From Antonospora locustae (taxonomy: Eukaryota > Microsporidia): a stretch of DNA of 64,000 nucleotides. Numbering within the stretch: position 1 is the first letter of the stretch; the number at the start of each line of letters is the position of its first letter. The DNA lies in contig CM017457.1 of assembly GCA_007674295.1 (NCBI GenBank), positions 84,922-148,921 of the forward strand. Reading direction: 5' to 3'. Under the pieces are notes generated by a model. That model was not told where the DNA came from and did not search any database. It saw nothing but the letters and a program-made list of their open reading frames with translations. Positions 28,278 through 37,148 of this stretch are shown here, piece by piece. A program made the translations under genes and the position numbers.

Positions 28278-29054
28278 TCATAACTTCTTGTCAACCTTTG
28301 AGTTTATTCGTGCCCACATCATCTTGAACGTGCTATCATCTATTTTTGTGCCGTCCTTCACTTTGATCGACATGATATCTGCGCTTGCAAACCTTTGTTC
28401 CTCGCCATCTCGAGTGTACAGAAAAAACACCGCTACATCGTTAGTCATACTGTTCAGAGAACTCCACTTCCAGTCTCTGTACTGCCACTTACTTCCGTCC
28501 AAGAATACAGCAACAACATCCTCCCAGTCGTCAACTTTGTTCTGATATACTACATATCTGTCCTTCACCTTGACCTCCCGGTCCTCTTCTAGTGAAAGAT
28601 AGCTTTGCTTAAAAAAACCCTCCACTAGAAAAACTTTGGCATTTTCTATGTTTATTAAGGACTGATAGCTACTAGGTACTATTATCTTGTAGCTCTCCTT
28701 TCTCAAGAAGTACCTACTTATAAACGAGTAGTCGTACTCTCGTCGATGTCTCTCTGCAGGATCGAAGTCGATGACCGCACTAGCTGGCTCGTAACTTTTT
28801 ATTTCGTCGATGAGTTTTCTCTGATCGATGTAACTTACCTGCTGTATGTTGTTTGCCTTGCATTTTTTCAAGTATTCAGTGTAGGCCATGTCGATATTTA
28901 TGAGGTAAAAGCACAGCTGGTCAAGAGTGTACTGCTTGGACAATGAAAGAGGAACTACCGTGTCTCTTGGCAAAGAAAACGTGTCGATGGATACGTGTGT
29001 GGCGGTTATGTTGCATCTTGTGGGAGCCATATATGTTCTTTTTAGAATATCCAT
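28278..29054 (-). CDS. CDC73: CDC73, PAF1-complex subunit
   Basis: The ATG at 29054 follows CCC directly (TTGCCCATGG), giving 258 residues; the open frame begins at 29111. The N-terminal region matches Cdc73 (SKQYTLDQLCFYLINIDMAY, SYIDQRKLIDEI). The C-terminal Ras-like domain is clear: YKIIVPSSYQSLINIENAKV, then FLVEGFF, DRYVVYQNKVDDWEDVVAVF and LDGSKWQYRDWKWSSLNSM. Cdc73 helps the PAF1 complex ride elongating RNA polymerase II and promotes histone marks. It joins SPT5 and SUS1 in this window as part of the elongation set. Confidence 0.9.
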   Translation of the reverse strand: MDILKRTYMAPTRCNITATHVSIDTFSLPRDTVVPLSLSKQYTLDQLCFYLINIDMAYTEYLKKCKANNIQQVSYIDQRKLIDEIKSYEPASAVIDFDPAERHRREYDYSFISRYFLRKESYKIIVPSSYQSLINIENAKVFLVEGFFKQSYLSLEEDREVKVKDRYVVYQNKVDDWEDVVAVFLDGSKWQYRDWKWSSLNSMTNDVAVFFLYTRDGEEQRFASADIMSIKVKDGTKIDDSTFKMMWARINSKVDKKL

Positions 29055-29160
29055 GGGCAAAAAAATCGCAGAATATATATAAGCTTTGACCAAGATATCT
29101 GTGCTCTCCACATGTATATGCCTGATGCTAGCGCTGTCACTGGTGAAAATATACTCCTCG

Positions 29161-30735
29161 CTACATTCTACTCAGCTCTCGGTTGTTCTCATATCGATCA
29201 AGAACTTCGCCACTAACCATATTTGTGTCTTTTATACGGATCATTTGTGGTCTCAGACATTCTAGATTGAAAGGCTGCTTAGCGTACAAGTTCGTCACAA
29301 GTTTGACGAACACAAGTGCTTCTTTTTTGCTCTGTGGCCAAAATTTTAAAAGAAATGCGAAGTCAAACACAAACCCTTTGGACACAAAGTACCTGTAGCA
29401 GTCTAAAAGGGCAAATTTCTCATCTACAATATTCATCATTTCCTGAAGACACTTTTCAATGGCCTTGCCTTCTCTCAAAGACGGAGATTTTATATTTTCC
29501 AATATGACTTCGCACTGGTACTTACCAAGAACGCCCTCAACGCCTGCATAATTTATGTCCCTATATGTATAGTATGGTTTTTCCTTCTTGAAATTTTTCT
29601 TTATAAACTCAACAATATCTTCCCTGTACTGCTCGTTCAGCTTGTGGTGTTTTAAAAAGCGATCTGCCACGTCAAATACATTTTCATTATCATTAAATGA
29701 GAGCTGAAGATACCTTCCTTCAACTTCAACATTAAAAGTGTGGTCAAACTTCTGCACAACTTCTCCAAAAAGCACCCACTCGTTGTTCACAAGCGTGTAA
29801 ACCTTGCCATTCACAACCTTTTTTTTATGGCGAGGTGAGGTGTTTTCTGCACTGAGATCTCGAGAAAGACTGCTTTTTTCCATCTCCTTTCTCACACTTT
29901 CAGACTGTGCAGCCTCCATCTTGTTCTCTTGATCTTCACCGCTGTCATCCTTCTCTTCAAACACATAGACCTTTCCGTCGCTTCCAGCAGCATAGACTCT
30001 TTCATTCCATTTCACAGCTTTCCAAAATGTCTGTACGGGAAAGCTGAAAGTCTTACCATTCACTATTACGGCGCCATTATCTCCGCATAGAAGCACCGTG
30101 CTGTCGTCCGCATATACCGAGTAGATAAGTTCGGAGTGATTTTCGTACCGAACTAGCTCTCCATCCGTGCTGTTCTGTATGAAAAGTCCTTCGTTAGACA
30201 CAGAGTACATGTCCTTGTGTATCCATAGGCTTCGAACACAGTGCAGATGATGAACAAGCTCTACCTTAAGAACATGGTTTTCAAAGACACGTATTCTAGT
30301 GTCTGCACATGCAGTTGCAAATGATGCTTCGGTAATGTACTTGCAGGACCACACTGTAGACGGATGTGTAAAGGTGAATATAGAGACACCATTCTCCCAT
30401 TCTTTCAGAGCGTGGTCCCAGGATCCTGACAACAGGCGAGATCTGTAGTCAAGCGTACAAACGTTTGATACGTGGCCCAAAAGTCGAATAGGCTCCGTCT
30501 TGTGTGATTCATAGAACATTATCACTCCATTCTGGCACCCTGCATAGAGACCGAAAGATGGTGTAAGTGCCATGCAGTTGACATACCCGCATTCAGGATA
30601 CAGTGTGTGGATCTCGCCATCCACCTGAATCTTGATGGTCGTATCTCTACTGCACGTTGCACGAAAGTTGGGGCGCAATATGATGTCCTTGATATCTTCT
30701 GAATGCAGGTTTAATGTCTGCTCTAGCTTAAGCAT
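29161..30735 (-). CDS. DOA1: DOA1/PLAA, ubiquitin-binding Cdc48 cofactor
   Basis: A 524-residue protein. Residues 1-260 are a seven-bladed WD40 propeller starting with LHSEDIKDIILRPNFRATCS (others: LLGHVSNVCTLDYRSRLLSG, STVWSCKYITEASFATACAD). The PFU domain is clear (KFDHTFNVEVEGRYLQLSFN, ADRFLKHHKLNEQYREDIVE followed by FIKKNF). The C-terminal PUL-type region is short (about 100 residues against about 250). In yeast Doa1 recruits ubiquitinated clients to Cdc48. CCCC lies 3 nt before the ATG. With the Derlin above, this gives two parts of a Cdc48-linked protein-quality pathway. Confidence 0.92.
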   Translation of the reverse strand: MLKLEQTLNLHSEDIKDIILRPNFRATCSRDTTIKIQVDGEIHTLYPECGYVNCMALTPSFGLYAGCQNGVIMFYESHKTEPIRLLGHVSNVCTLDYRSRLLSGSWDHALKEWENGVSIFTFTHPSTVWSCKYITEASFATACADTRIRVFENHVLKVELVHHLHCVRSLWIHKDMYSVSNEGLFIQNSTDGELVRYENHSELIYSVYADDSTVLLCGDNGAVIVNGKTFSFPVQTFWKAVKWNERVYAAGSDGKVYVFEEKDDSGEDQENKMEAAQSESVRKEMEKSSLSRDLSAENTSPRHKKKVVNGKVYTLVNNEWVLFGEVVQKFDHTFNVEVEGRYLQLSFNDNENVFDVADRFLKHHKLNEQYREDIVEFIKKNFKKEKPYYTYRDINYAGVEGVLGKYQCEVILENIKSPSLREGKAIEKCLQEMMNIVDEKFALLDCYRYFVSKGFVFDFAFLLKFWPQSKKEALVFVKLVTNLYAKQPFNLECLRPQMIRIKDTNMVSGEVLDRYENNRELSRM

Positions 30736-30842
30736 TTAGGGGCTCCTGGTTAGTCACAAAAGAAAACATCGGTTCTGTGTTGTGTGCTTTCTTACAAACA
30801 CACGCAAGTTCTGCAAACGCATGCTTGTATACAAACATACCA

Positions 30843-31181
30843 CTAGTCATGGGCTCGCATGGGCTTTCTAAGACCCTTTTCACCCCTCAACACAAACCTT
30901 CGTGCAGACCCGCACATTCTGCATCTGGACACAAGCCCAAGACCAGAGATGCTTCTTTCTATGGACGTATCCGAAGTTACAAGAGGAACCTGCAGAGACC
31001 AGCACACTTTACATATGGACCTCTTTATCTCAGCAGAGAGTCTCAATTGATACTTTTTTGCAATCACAACAAGCTGCTTGATTATCAACCTAGATATTTC
31101 TGGGTACCTCAACAGACTAAAGGACAGAGAGTAAAGGTACCTTATATGCGCAGTTATTGGCTGTGTTTTACGGCAGCTCAT
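30843..31181 (-). CDS. RPR2: RNase P protein subunit RPR2/RPP21
   Basis: A 112-residue zinc-ribbon protein. The family core is LVVIAKKYQLRLSAEIKRSI, then CKVCWSLQVPLVTSD, then SRCRMCGSARRFVL, with four cysteine ligands at residues 57, 60, 87 and 90, in the Rpr2/Rpp21 pattern (ARKYxxRLxxxIKRxxCKxCxxLLxPG...CxxCGxxRRF). The ATG directly follows CCC (TTAGCCCATGAG). The subunit binds RNase P RNA for 5' maturation of tRNA; the related MRP subunit Snm1 is a close alternative. The gene is divergent from GID8 across about 150 bp and tail-adjacent to the DOA1 5' side. A larger plus-strand frame over it is its shadow. Confidence 0.78.
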   Translation of the reverse strand: MSCRKTQPITAHIRYLYSLSFSLLRYPEISRLIIKQLVVIAKKYQLRLSAEIKRSICKVCWSLQVPLVTSDTSIERSISGLGLVSRCRMCGSARRFVLRGEKGLRKPMRAHD

Positions 31182-31333
31182 GGGCTAATTGAATTAATGT
31201 AAGTGATAGATACCCATTAATTTGTGACAGCAAAACAAACGTGTATTGATAGCGCATACTGTGTGCGCCTGCTTTTCAGAATGTGCGTCCTGCCATGCCT
31301 ACTCTTCACATATACACCACCGAGCCTACCCCC

Positions 31334-31957
31334 ATGCCCGAAAAACAAAACATACCATGTATTACAAAGAACGAGTGGATGAACGGGTGGGATTCTTTTC
31401 CAAAGGAATACATGAACAAGCTTGTGTGCGACTACTTCTATTTCGAGGGCTATGCAGACCTCCTCAAGACATTTTGTGAAGAAGTGAACGTTAAGTACGC
31501 ATCAGACACAGTGGTTGAGCATCGTTCCGAGATAAGAAAGCTCATAGAAAGCGGCCGAGTTGAGGAAGCAAGGTCGCTTCTCATTGATTTTGATGTTGAG
31601 TTGGTTGATTCTGACAAAACAATCAATTACTTTCTGCTGTGCCAGCAGGCCATGGAAATTCTCAACCAAACAGAGGACGACGAGTCTGTGCTTCACTTCA
31701 TAAGTGAAAAGATATATCCGATCACAGATGAAGAGTTACGAGAAAGCTTGAAGGACCTGCTTGAGTACCTTGTTTTTAAAACAGGAGACTCAATAGAGGT
31801 CAGAAGAAAAAAGCTTGCCTCGTTCATAAACGGAAAGATTCTGAGTAAGTACAACTGCAGGCCAAACAAGCTTAAGGACATTGTAAAGGGGATTTTGGAG
31901 GGCGAAAGCAAGCTACAAAATAAGTACAAGTTCCCTATGTTTAGAAGCTACTTATAG
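31334..31957 (+). CDS. GID8: GID8/TWA1-like LisH-CTLH protein
   Basis: The ATG at 31334 follows CCCCC directly, giving 207 residues. The LisH motif is MNKLVCDYFYFEGYADLLKT, followed by a CTLH domain (EHRSEIRKLIESGRVEEARS, LLIDFDVELVDSDKTINYFL, LCQQAMEIL) and a CRA-like C-terminus (LRESLKDLLEYLVFK). Gid8 is the scaffold of the GID/CTLH E3 ubiquitin ligase, which in yeast degrades gluconeogenic enzymes. The protein is shorter than yeast Gid8 (455 aa) and near human TWA1 (228 aa). VID27 in this window was found in the same yeast pathway, but a functional link here is inference. Confidence 0.82.
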   Translation: MPEKQNIPCITKNEWMNGWDSFPKEYMNKLVCDYFYFEGYADLLKTFCEEVNVKYASDTVVEHRSEIRKLIESGRVEEARSLLIDFDVELVDSDKTINYFLLCQQAMEILNQTEDDESVLHFISEKIYPITDEELRESLKDLLEYLVFKTGDSIEVRRKKLASFINGKILSKYNCRPNKLKDIVKGILEGESKLQNKYKFPMFRSYL

Positions 31958-32008
31958 CACGTCTCTATGGGACCCATTCTTTCGAGCTATATGCACGTAG
32001 TGTACAAG

Positions 32009-32380
32009 TCACTTCTGTTTCTGACAAGGCAGGCCGTGTATTATTGAATACAAGTTGCACACAAAGTTGTTTTCGATTTTGCTGTCTCCAAAGCGTGCAT
32101 TCTGCTTTACCTCGTTCACAGCCTTTAGAAAAACGCCCTTGCTGAACTTGTGAACCTTTAGAAAGGGGCTTGTCTTGAGTCCAAAGAAGCAGCAAAAAAA
32201 CGCAAACTCATATGTCTTTAACATCTGTGCATCAACAAAGTCAAGACAATCTATGTGTTTTTTTTTGAACTGTAGAAATTCCGCAGTTATTCTATCTAGA
32301 AAGCTATGTACCTTGTGCAATGTGCAAAGCTCCTCTAGATGTGATGGGCTGTATTCACACGATGTAGGCATCGTTTGCAT
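32009..32380 (-). CDS. Hypothetical protein
   Basis: A 123-residue, largely helical protein with no recognised family. The start is supported by CCCC three nt before the ATG (GCCCCTTCATG). Recognisable phrases are DRITAEFLQFKKKHIDCLDF and VDAQMLKTYEFAFFCCFFGL; no signal peptide or membrane segment is evident. It is convergent with GID8, 51 bp apart. Confidence 0.6.
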   Translation of the reverse strand: MQTMPTSCEYSPSHLEELCTLHKVHSFLDRITAEFLQFKKKHIDCLDFVDAQMLKTYEFAFFCCFFGLKTSPFLKVHKFSKGVFLKAVNEVKQNARFGDSKIENNFVCNLYSIIHGLPCQKQK

Positions 32381-32828
32381 GAAGGGGCTGCTAGTTACAG
32401 TTCATGTTTGCACATGACAGTTTCATCGAATACGTCTTCTTGAAGCACGAGACTCAAATTGAGTACAAACTGTGGCATGGCATAACATTTAATGACTCAC
32501 AAGTCGCCTTTTTCCACATGCAAATGTTACCTGCAAAAAGTAATGTTTAGGTTTTCAAATAGCTCACATGCTAGCTGAAAGAGCCTCAAAATCCATGTGT
32601 TCATTACATATTTTGCTTGAAATTGTATAAAACTGCATCCTTTCTATTTTGAGGTTATAAGGGTTGGTTGAGTAGGGTAAAGCGAAAACGCAGAGCATTG
32701 CCAATTAATTAATGCTCAAGTGATATTGCTTGTAATTTATTTATTCATTTCGAAAAGTAATGCTATTGGTCCGAAGAATTTCCTTTTTTTTTAGTTTTAG
32801 ATATATAAACACAACTTTTCGCACCCTT
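32381..32828. other. Spacer with possible 48-residue micro-ORF
   Basis: The 5' intergenic region of acetyl-CoA synthetase. A plus-strand frame at 32404-32550 encodes 48 residues that read like protein (FIEYVFLKHETQIEYKLWHG), starting 24 bp from the divergent hypothetical gene, but it has no CCC box and no recognised family. The rest is AT-rich with no other signal. Confidence 0.25.
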
Positions 32829-34718
32829 ATGGCCGGATATTTTGATGAGCACAAAATGAGTCTTGAAAGAAGGGCAGACTTTTTTGGTAAAAAGGCAAAA
32901 GAGATGCTAACCTGGGACGCTCCATTCACAAATGTCCATAACGGCCTACTATATGGTGCAAAGTGGTTTGAAGACGGAAAGCTTAATGCGTGCTACAATG
33001 CAGTGGATAGAAATGCAGAGAAAAACCCTGAAAAGGTTGGCATGATATATAGCGGAAATGACGGAGAGATCATGGTGTTCAATTACAGGCAAATGTTGAG
33101 CAGAGTGTGCGAGGTTGCAACTGTCCTTAGAAAGTTCAAGGTTGAGAAGGGAGACCGCGTGACAATATACCTCCCTATGTCGCCTGAAGCCTGCTTTTCT
33201 GCATTGGCATGTGCAAGGCTGGGTGTCATCCATAACGTTGTGTTTGGCGGGTACAGCTCGGAAAGCCTTGCAAAGAGAATAGACGACTCGGAGTCCAAGT
33301 TGCTAATTACATGCGAATCTGCAAAACGCGATACAAAGAACATCAAGTTCTTTGAAAATGCAAGTGCTGCTGTTAGGCTTCTTAAAAACAATACTCTGCA
33401 GCGCATCTTGGTCTTTAACAGTACTTCCAAAAGCCTTGCAGCAGATGTAGACGTACACTACTTCAGCAAAGAGGTACAGAGAGATGTGTTTGTAGAATGT
33501 GTGTCTGTGGATGCCGAACACCCTCTCTTCTGCCTCTACACAAGCGGGTCTACTGGAAGACCAAAGGGAATAATACATACAACGGCAGGATACCTGCTAT
33601 ATGTCTCCATGACACTGAAAACGTGCTTTGACTTTCAAGAAGACGATGTTATGGGGTGCACCGCAGATCTGGGGTGGATTACAGGCCACTCATACTCGAT
33701 GTATGCCCCACTTCTATTGAACGGCACAACAATCATCTTTGGGGGAAGCCCGCTGTTTCCATCTGAGTTTAGGTTATTTGAAATGATAGATAAGCACCGT
33801 GTAACGCATCTCTACACTGCACCCACGGCAATACGTGTTCTAAAAAAGGTATTTGCCGAAAAGGGACTTGGACATGATCTGATCTCCAGTAACTTTGACA
33901 CGAGCTCGTTGCGGTTTCTGGGATCTGTTGGAGAGCCGATCAACCAGGAGGCGTACGAGTGGTTCTCTGCAGCTTTCGGAAAGGGAAAAGCACCGATTAT
34001 AGACACATATTTCCAGACAGAAACTGGCGGCTTTATGTTCACGCCAATACCAAACGTGTCTGAATACATTCCTGAGTGTGCAACACTGCCCCTTTTTGGG
34101 TTCAAGGCCTTTATAGCAACAAAGGACTCGGACGAAAACAACATAGTTGAGGCAAAACAGGGCGAGCTTGGCGTTCTTCTTATACAAGGCGCCTGGCCAG
34201 GCATGGCAAGAGACATCATAAAAGATCATGAGCGGTACAGGAAATCATACTTTGACAAGTATCCCGGCTTTTTCTTCACGGGAGACGAAGCATTCATAGA
34301 CGAAAAAGGCTATCTCTGGGTGAGAGGCCGTGCGGACGACGTGCTAAATGTCTCTGGACATAGGTTCAGCACTGCCGAGATCGAAAGCGCCGTCTGTTCC
34401 GACGCCAATGTCGACGAGGCTGCTGTTGTTGGTGTGAGCGACAGCACAACAGGCCAAGCAATACATATCTTTGTAGTGTGCCACGGAAATGTGGCAGGCA
34501 AGGAAATAGATTCAAGCATCAGAGCAACACTGAGGAGAAAAATAGGGCCGATAGCTAACCCCAAGGGCATTATTGTTTGTAAAAGTATGCCCAAAACAAG
34601 AACAGGTAAGATCATGAGAAGAGTGCTCCGTGGAATTTTAATGAAGGAGACCCTGGGCGACGTGTCCACATGCGCAAATGTGGATTCCATAGAAAGCCTG
34701 AGGGCCCTTGCGGGCTAA
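32829..34718 (+). CDS. ACS: Acetyl-CoA synthetase (acetate-CoA ligase)
   Basis: The ATG at 32829 follows ACCCTT, giving 629 residues, near the usual 640-710. The N-terminal ACAS domain (MSLERRADFFGKKAKEMLTW) is followed by the AMP-binding core: LYTSGSTGRPKGIIHTTAGY (P-loop-like motif), DDVMGCTADLGWITGHSYSM, and DTYFQTETGGFM. Hinge and C-terminal motifs are FFTGDEAFIDEKGYLWVRGR, DDVLNVSGHRFSTAEIESAV and the catalytic lysine in PKTRTGKIMRR. The enzyme activates acetate to acetyl-CoA using ATP in the cytosol or nucleus, for lipid synthesis and acetylation in an organism expected to lack a TCA cycle. Confidence 0.96.
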   Translation: MAGYFDEHKMSLERRADFFGKKAKEMLTWDAPFTNVHNGLLYGAKWFEDGKLNACYNAVDRNAEKNPEKVGMIYSGNDGEIMVFNYRQMLSRVCEVATVLRKFKVEKGDRVTIYLPMSPEACFSALACARLGVIHNVVFGGYSSESLAKRIDDSESKLLITCESAKRDTKNIKFFENASAAVRLLKNNTLQRILVFNSTSKSLAADVDVHYFSKEVQRDVFVECVSVDAEHPLFCLYTSGSTGRPKGIIHTTAGYLLYVSMTLKTCFDFQEDDVMGCTADLGWITGHSYSMYAPLLLNGTTIIFGGSPLFPSEFRLFEMIDKHRVTHLYTAPTAIRVLKKVFAEKGLGHDLISSNFDTSSLRFLGSVGEPINQEAYEWFSAAFGKGKAPIIDTYFQTETGGFMFTPIPNVSEYIPECATLPLFGFKAFIATKDSDENNIVEAKQGELGVLLIQGAWPGMARDIIKDHERYRKSYFDKYPGFFFTGDEAFIDEKGYLWVRGRADDVLNVSGHRFSTAEIESAVCSDANVDEAAVVGVSDSTTGQAIHIFVVCHGNVAGKEIDSSIRATLRRKIGPIANPKGIIVCKSMPKTRTGKIMRRVLRGILMKETLGDVSTCANVDSIESLRALAG

Positions 34719-34744
34719 ATGCTTGTTCATAGAGTGTTTGGACG

Positions 34745-35272
34745 TCAGAGTGTTTCAAGCACATACTTCTCACCGTTGATGCAAACACCATCCTCTAGGT
34801 ACTTTCTAAAGCAAGCCTCACACAGATTCTTATCAATAAAGTCTATCAGAGCAATTTTCTTGACAGGTACATGTCTTATTCTAATTACTCCTTTTTCGTC
34901 CTTAAATACTGCCTCTAGCACGGCGCTGGAAATGTTATTGCCCAGTTTCTGGATAACTAGCGTTTTGGTTGGGCGAAAGACAAGCTCTTGCTTGGTTTTG
35001 TATCTTCTGCTGACATTTTTTGCAAAATGAATTTTCATTGAAGTGCCTAGAAAAAAGAAGTTATCGAGAATGGATTTTATCTTTGCAGCATCGTCTGTTG
35101 TTTTGAAGGTAACAAACGCCTGCCCTCGGAGCCTCATTGTATTCCATATCGTCACATCAACAACGTAGGCATAACGTGATACAAGCATTTTCAGACGTCT
35201 TGCAAGCTCGCTTTTGTTCATTTTTTCGTTTAAATTTTGAAAATAAAGTGTTCTACACGGCCTGTTGTTCAT
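34745..35272 (-). CDS. U1A/U2B''-type snRNP protein
   Basis: A 175-residue protein with two RRMs. RRM1 matches U1A/U2B'' closely: CRTLYFQNLNEKMNKSELAR, then RRLKMLVSRY, YVVDVTIWNTMRLRGQAFVT followed by FKTTDDAAKI, and SMKIHFAKNVSRRY. The second RRM (residues about 100-175, PTKTLVIQKLGNNISSAVLE) is divergent. The protein binds U1 or U2 snRNA loops in the spliceosome; one gene may serve both. The start has GGG instead of CCC about 9 nt upstream. It is convergent with ACS, only 26 bp apart. Its presence agrees with the intron found at 55.3 kb. Confidence 0.9.
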   Translation of the reverse strand: MNNRPCRTLYFQNLNEKMNKSELARRLKMLVSRYAYVVDVTIWNTMRLRGQAFVTFKTTDDAAKIKSILDNFFFLGTSMKIHFAKNVSRRYKTKQELVFRPTKTLVIQKLGNNISSAVLEAVFKDEKGVIRIRHVPVKKIALIDFIDKNLCEACFRKYLEDGVCINGEKYVLETL

Positions 35273-35319
35273 AGTAGTTGCCCAACTAACATGGGTGGAG
35301 AATTTCCAAAAGTACTCTC

Positions 35320-35526
35320 TTATTTATGAATGTAAATAGCCGTAACGTCTAACAGAGCAGCGGAGGTTATAATAAAGGAGGTGTCGTGATGCATATACAA
35401 CAATACAGACTGGTTGTCTTTCCTTGATTGCACCATTTTTGTCTGCATATCCTCGGTAGCACGAGTGAGAGAAGTGAAATATTGGAGCGTGAAGGGAAGT
35501 TTGGTGAGTCGGGTGAGTGCAGGCAT
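35320..35526 (-). CDS. Possible small membrane protein
   Basis: A 68-residue frame from the ATG at 35526, with a GGG box 5 nt upstream as in the TRM82 and U2B'' genes (a longer frame starts at 35583). The sequence reads like a real protein: FTLQYFTSLTRATEDMQTKM, then VQSRKDNQSVLLYM, then SFIITSAALLDVTAIYI, a possible C-terminal membrane segment. No family is recognised. It lies upstream of the U2B'' start on the same strand. Confidence 0.4.
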   Translation of the reverse strand: MPALTRLTKLPFTLQYFTSLTRATEDMQTKMVQSRKDNQSVLLYMHHDTSFIITSAALLDVTAIYIHK

Positions 35527-35676
35527 GAAATGCCCTATATGTTCATACAAACACATGCACATGTGTCGCACCAGAAATAGCATGTTTCACACGTCATTTG
35601 TATGTGTGTTGCGATTGCCAGAATACATATGTTCAAACCTGGTAATGAGACATGCGGTTGCAGCGAACATCAAACG

Positions 35677-35946
35677 TTAAAGAACAGAGTGGACATTTTC
35701 GTCTATGAACTTGCATACCTCTCTCTCAAATATACTGCGTGCTTTCTCAGGCATATTCTCGTATACATATTCACTGAGAATCGCGCAGAGTTCCTCGTGG
35801 CTTTCTTTGGAATTTTCAAGAAGCTTCTCTGACTCTTTCACCACCTCCACATAAAAGTTAGTTTCCTTGAGCAATCGGTCAAGTACATCTATCAAATACT
35901 GTCTCTTGTTAGTTGAATTCAATATCATGTTCACTCTTTCCTCCAT
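35677..35946 (-). CDS. SUS1/ENY2-like small helical protein
   Basis: An 89-residue, all-helical protein. The spacing of hydrophobic residues fits Sus1/ENY2: QYLIDVLDRLLKETNFYVEV (LxxxLxxxLxExGWxDE), then VKESEKLLENSKESHEELCA, then ILSEYVYENMPEKARSIFER followed by EVCKFIDE (ITPKARxxVPxxVKxELLxxIxxFL). Sus1 links the SAGA deubiquitinase with the TREX-2 mRNA export complex at nuclear pores. CCCC lies one nt before the ATG. The match is by pattern and size, not by a unique motif. Confidence 0.5.
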   Translation of the reverse strand: MEERVNMILNSTNKRQYLIDVLDRLLKETNFYVEVVKESEKLLENSKESHEELCAILSEYVYENMPEKARSIFEREVCKFIDENVHSVL

Positions 35947-36274
35947 CGGGGTGTCTTTATTCAGGGTGTATGGGCTCTCTGCTGGTTGGTTTGTGTTTCA
36001 GAAACCCAGCAGCCTTCTGTGATAAGGAAGCCACTGGGTGGCTAGAGTGAAGAAAGCCTGAAATACAGCACAGCGTGCTTGCTTTACGGTGGAGGTAAGA
36101 AAGAGGCCGCACAACATACATAATGCAAGAAACACTAGCAGAAGAGAAGACAGACATATAAGCTGTAGGTCATTTTGTGGACGTGCTGCAGCATTGCAAG
36201 TAATTATAGAAAAAGACTCTTGTTTTGCAGGTTTTATGTTAATTCATCTTGATGGCACAGCAGTATACCCTTAA
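35947..36274. other. Intergenic promoter region
   Basis: A 328-bp divergent spacer between the SUS1-like gene and VMA4. Nothing coding is seen. A weak stem (CTGCTGG at about 35976 with CCAGCAG near 36007) is present but short. The VMA4 CCC box is at the right edge. Confidence 0.5.
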
Positions 36275-36877
36275 ATGGATGATGAGGTGAAGCAGGATGT
36301 GGACAGAATGATAGCATTTATATACTACGAATCAAGAGAGAAAATAAAGGAGCTAGAAATAGAAGCTAGAGAGAAATACAACACAGAAAAAGCAAGAATC
36401 ATAGACGAAAAGACAAGAATACTAAGGACAGAGTTCGAAGAGAAGCTTAAGCTTCTGAAGCATAGAAAAGTGATTGAGCTTAGCAAGGTAAGGAGGCAGC
36501 AGAGAATGGCCATACTGAAGGAGAAGGAGCATATAGTTAGCACACTGTTCGAAATTGTGGAGAATAGACTCCGAAGCACAAAGATTACGAAGGAAATGTG
36601 CAGGGAATGTCCTGAAATGTTGGAGCCTGTAGTTTTCTGTAGGAACGATGACAGATCCACTGTGAAGAAGTACATCAATGGCGATATAAAAAAGATAGAC
36701 GACGAATTTATTGGTGGATTAGTGTTGTGTAGCAAGGATGGAAGAGAAGTATGCGACAACAGTTTTTTGACAAGAATGGATGTTATGAAGAAGCGCTATA
36801 TGAAGCACATTTCAAGGTGCATTTTTGAGAGGACGGGAACATCTGAAAGACTTGAAAGTCAGTGTCAAGATGGCTGA
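36275..36877 (+). CDS. VMA4: V-type ATPase subunit E
   Basis: A 200-residue protein (yeast Vma4: 233). The N-terminal long helix is typical: VKQDVDRMIAFIYYESREKI followed by KELEIEAREKYNTEKARIID, and RILRTEFEEKLKLL followed by KHRKVIELSKVRRQQRMAIL. The globular C-terminus is present but reduced (DDEFIGGLVLCSKDGREVCD). Subunits E and G form the peripheral stalks of the vacuolar proton pump. CCC lies 4 nt before the ATG (ACCCTTAAATG). Confidence 0.9.
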   Translation: MDDEVKQDVDRMIAFIYYESREKIKELEIEAREKYNTEKARIIDEKTRILRTEFEEKLKLLKHRKVIELSKVRRQQRMAILKEKEHIVSTLFEIVENRLRSTKITKEMCRECPEMLEPVVFCRNDDRSTVKKYINGDIKKIDDEFIGGLVLCSKDGREVCDNSFLTRMDVMKKRYMKHISRCIFERTGTSERLESQCQDG

Positions 36878-37092
36878 AAGCTGTTAGGTGGCTGTATTTT
36901 GCTCACTCAGCACCTTCTTTTTCAATTTAGTTCAAGATTCAGCTGTGCAGGCAACTTTTCTCATGCAGAGGGGAACTTGTCCATATTCTTAGGAATGTAT
37001 GCTCCTGTTGTTTGATAAACTTGCATGCTGTTACTGGTTGTGTCTGTAGACCAATCTCTGTTTTGTACTTCTTGCACCAAGATAACTGGTTG

Positions 37093-37148
37093 GCAAGTCC
37101 TGCATGGCACATAAAAGAACCTAAATTGTGGAGGCATGCAGGACTTGC
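37093..37148. repeat. 14-bp perfect inverted repeat over the myosin start codon
   Basis: GCAAGTCCTGCATG at 37093-37106 is the exact reverse complement of CATGCAGGACTTGC at 37135-37148, with a 28-nt loop. The right arm contains the ATG of the myosin gene (37136). The transcript could fold into a stable hairpin burying the start codon, if transcription begins upstream of 37093. This gene also lacks the CCC box that most genes here have. Confidence 0.75.

Noticed and set aside
30777..31202. 141-codon plus-strand open frame
   Set aside because: It overlaps the antisense RPR2 gene, which has a zinc-ribbon signature and a CCCATG start; the plus frame has no family likeness.
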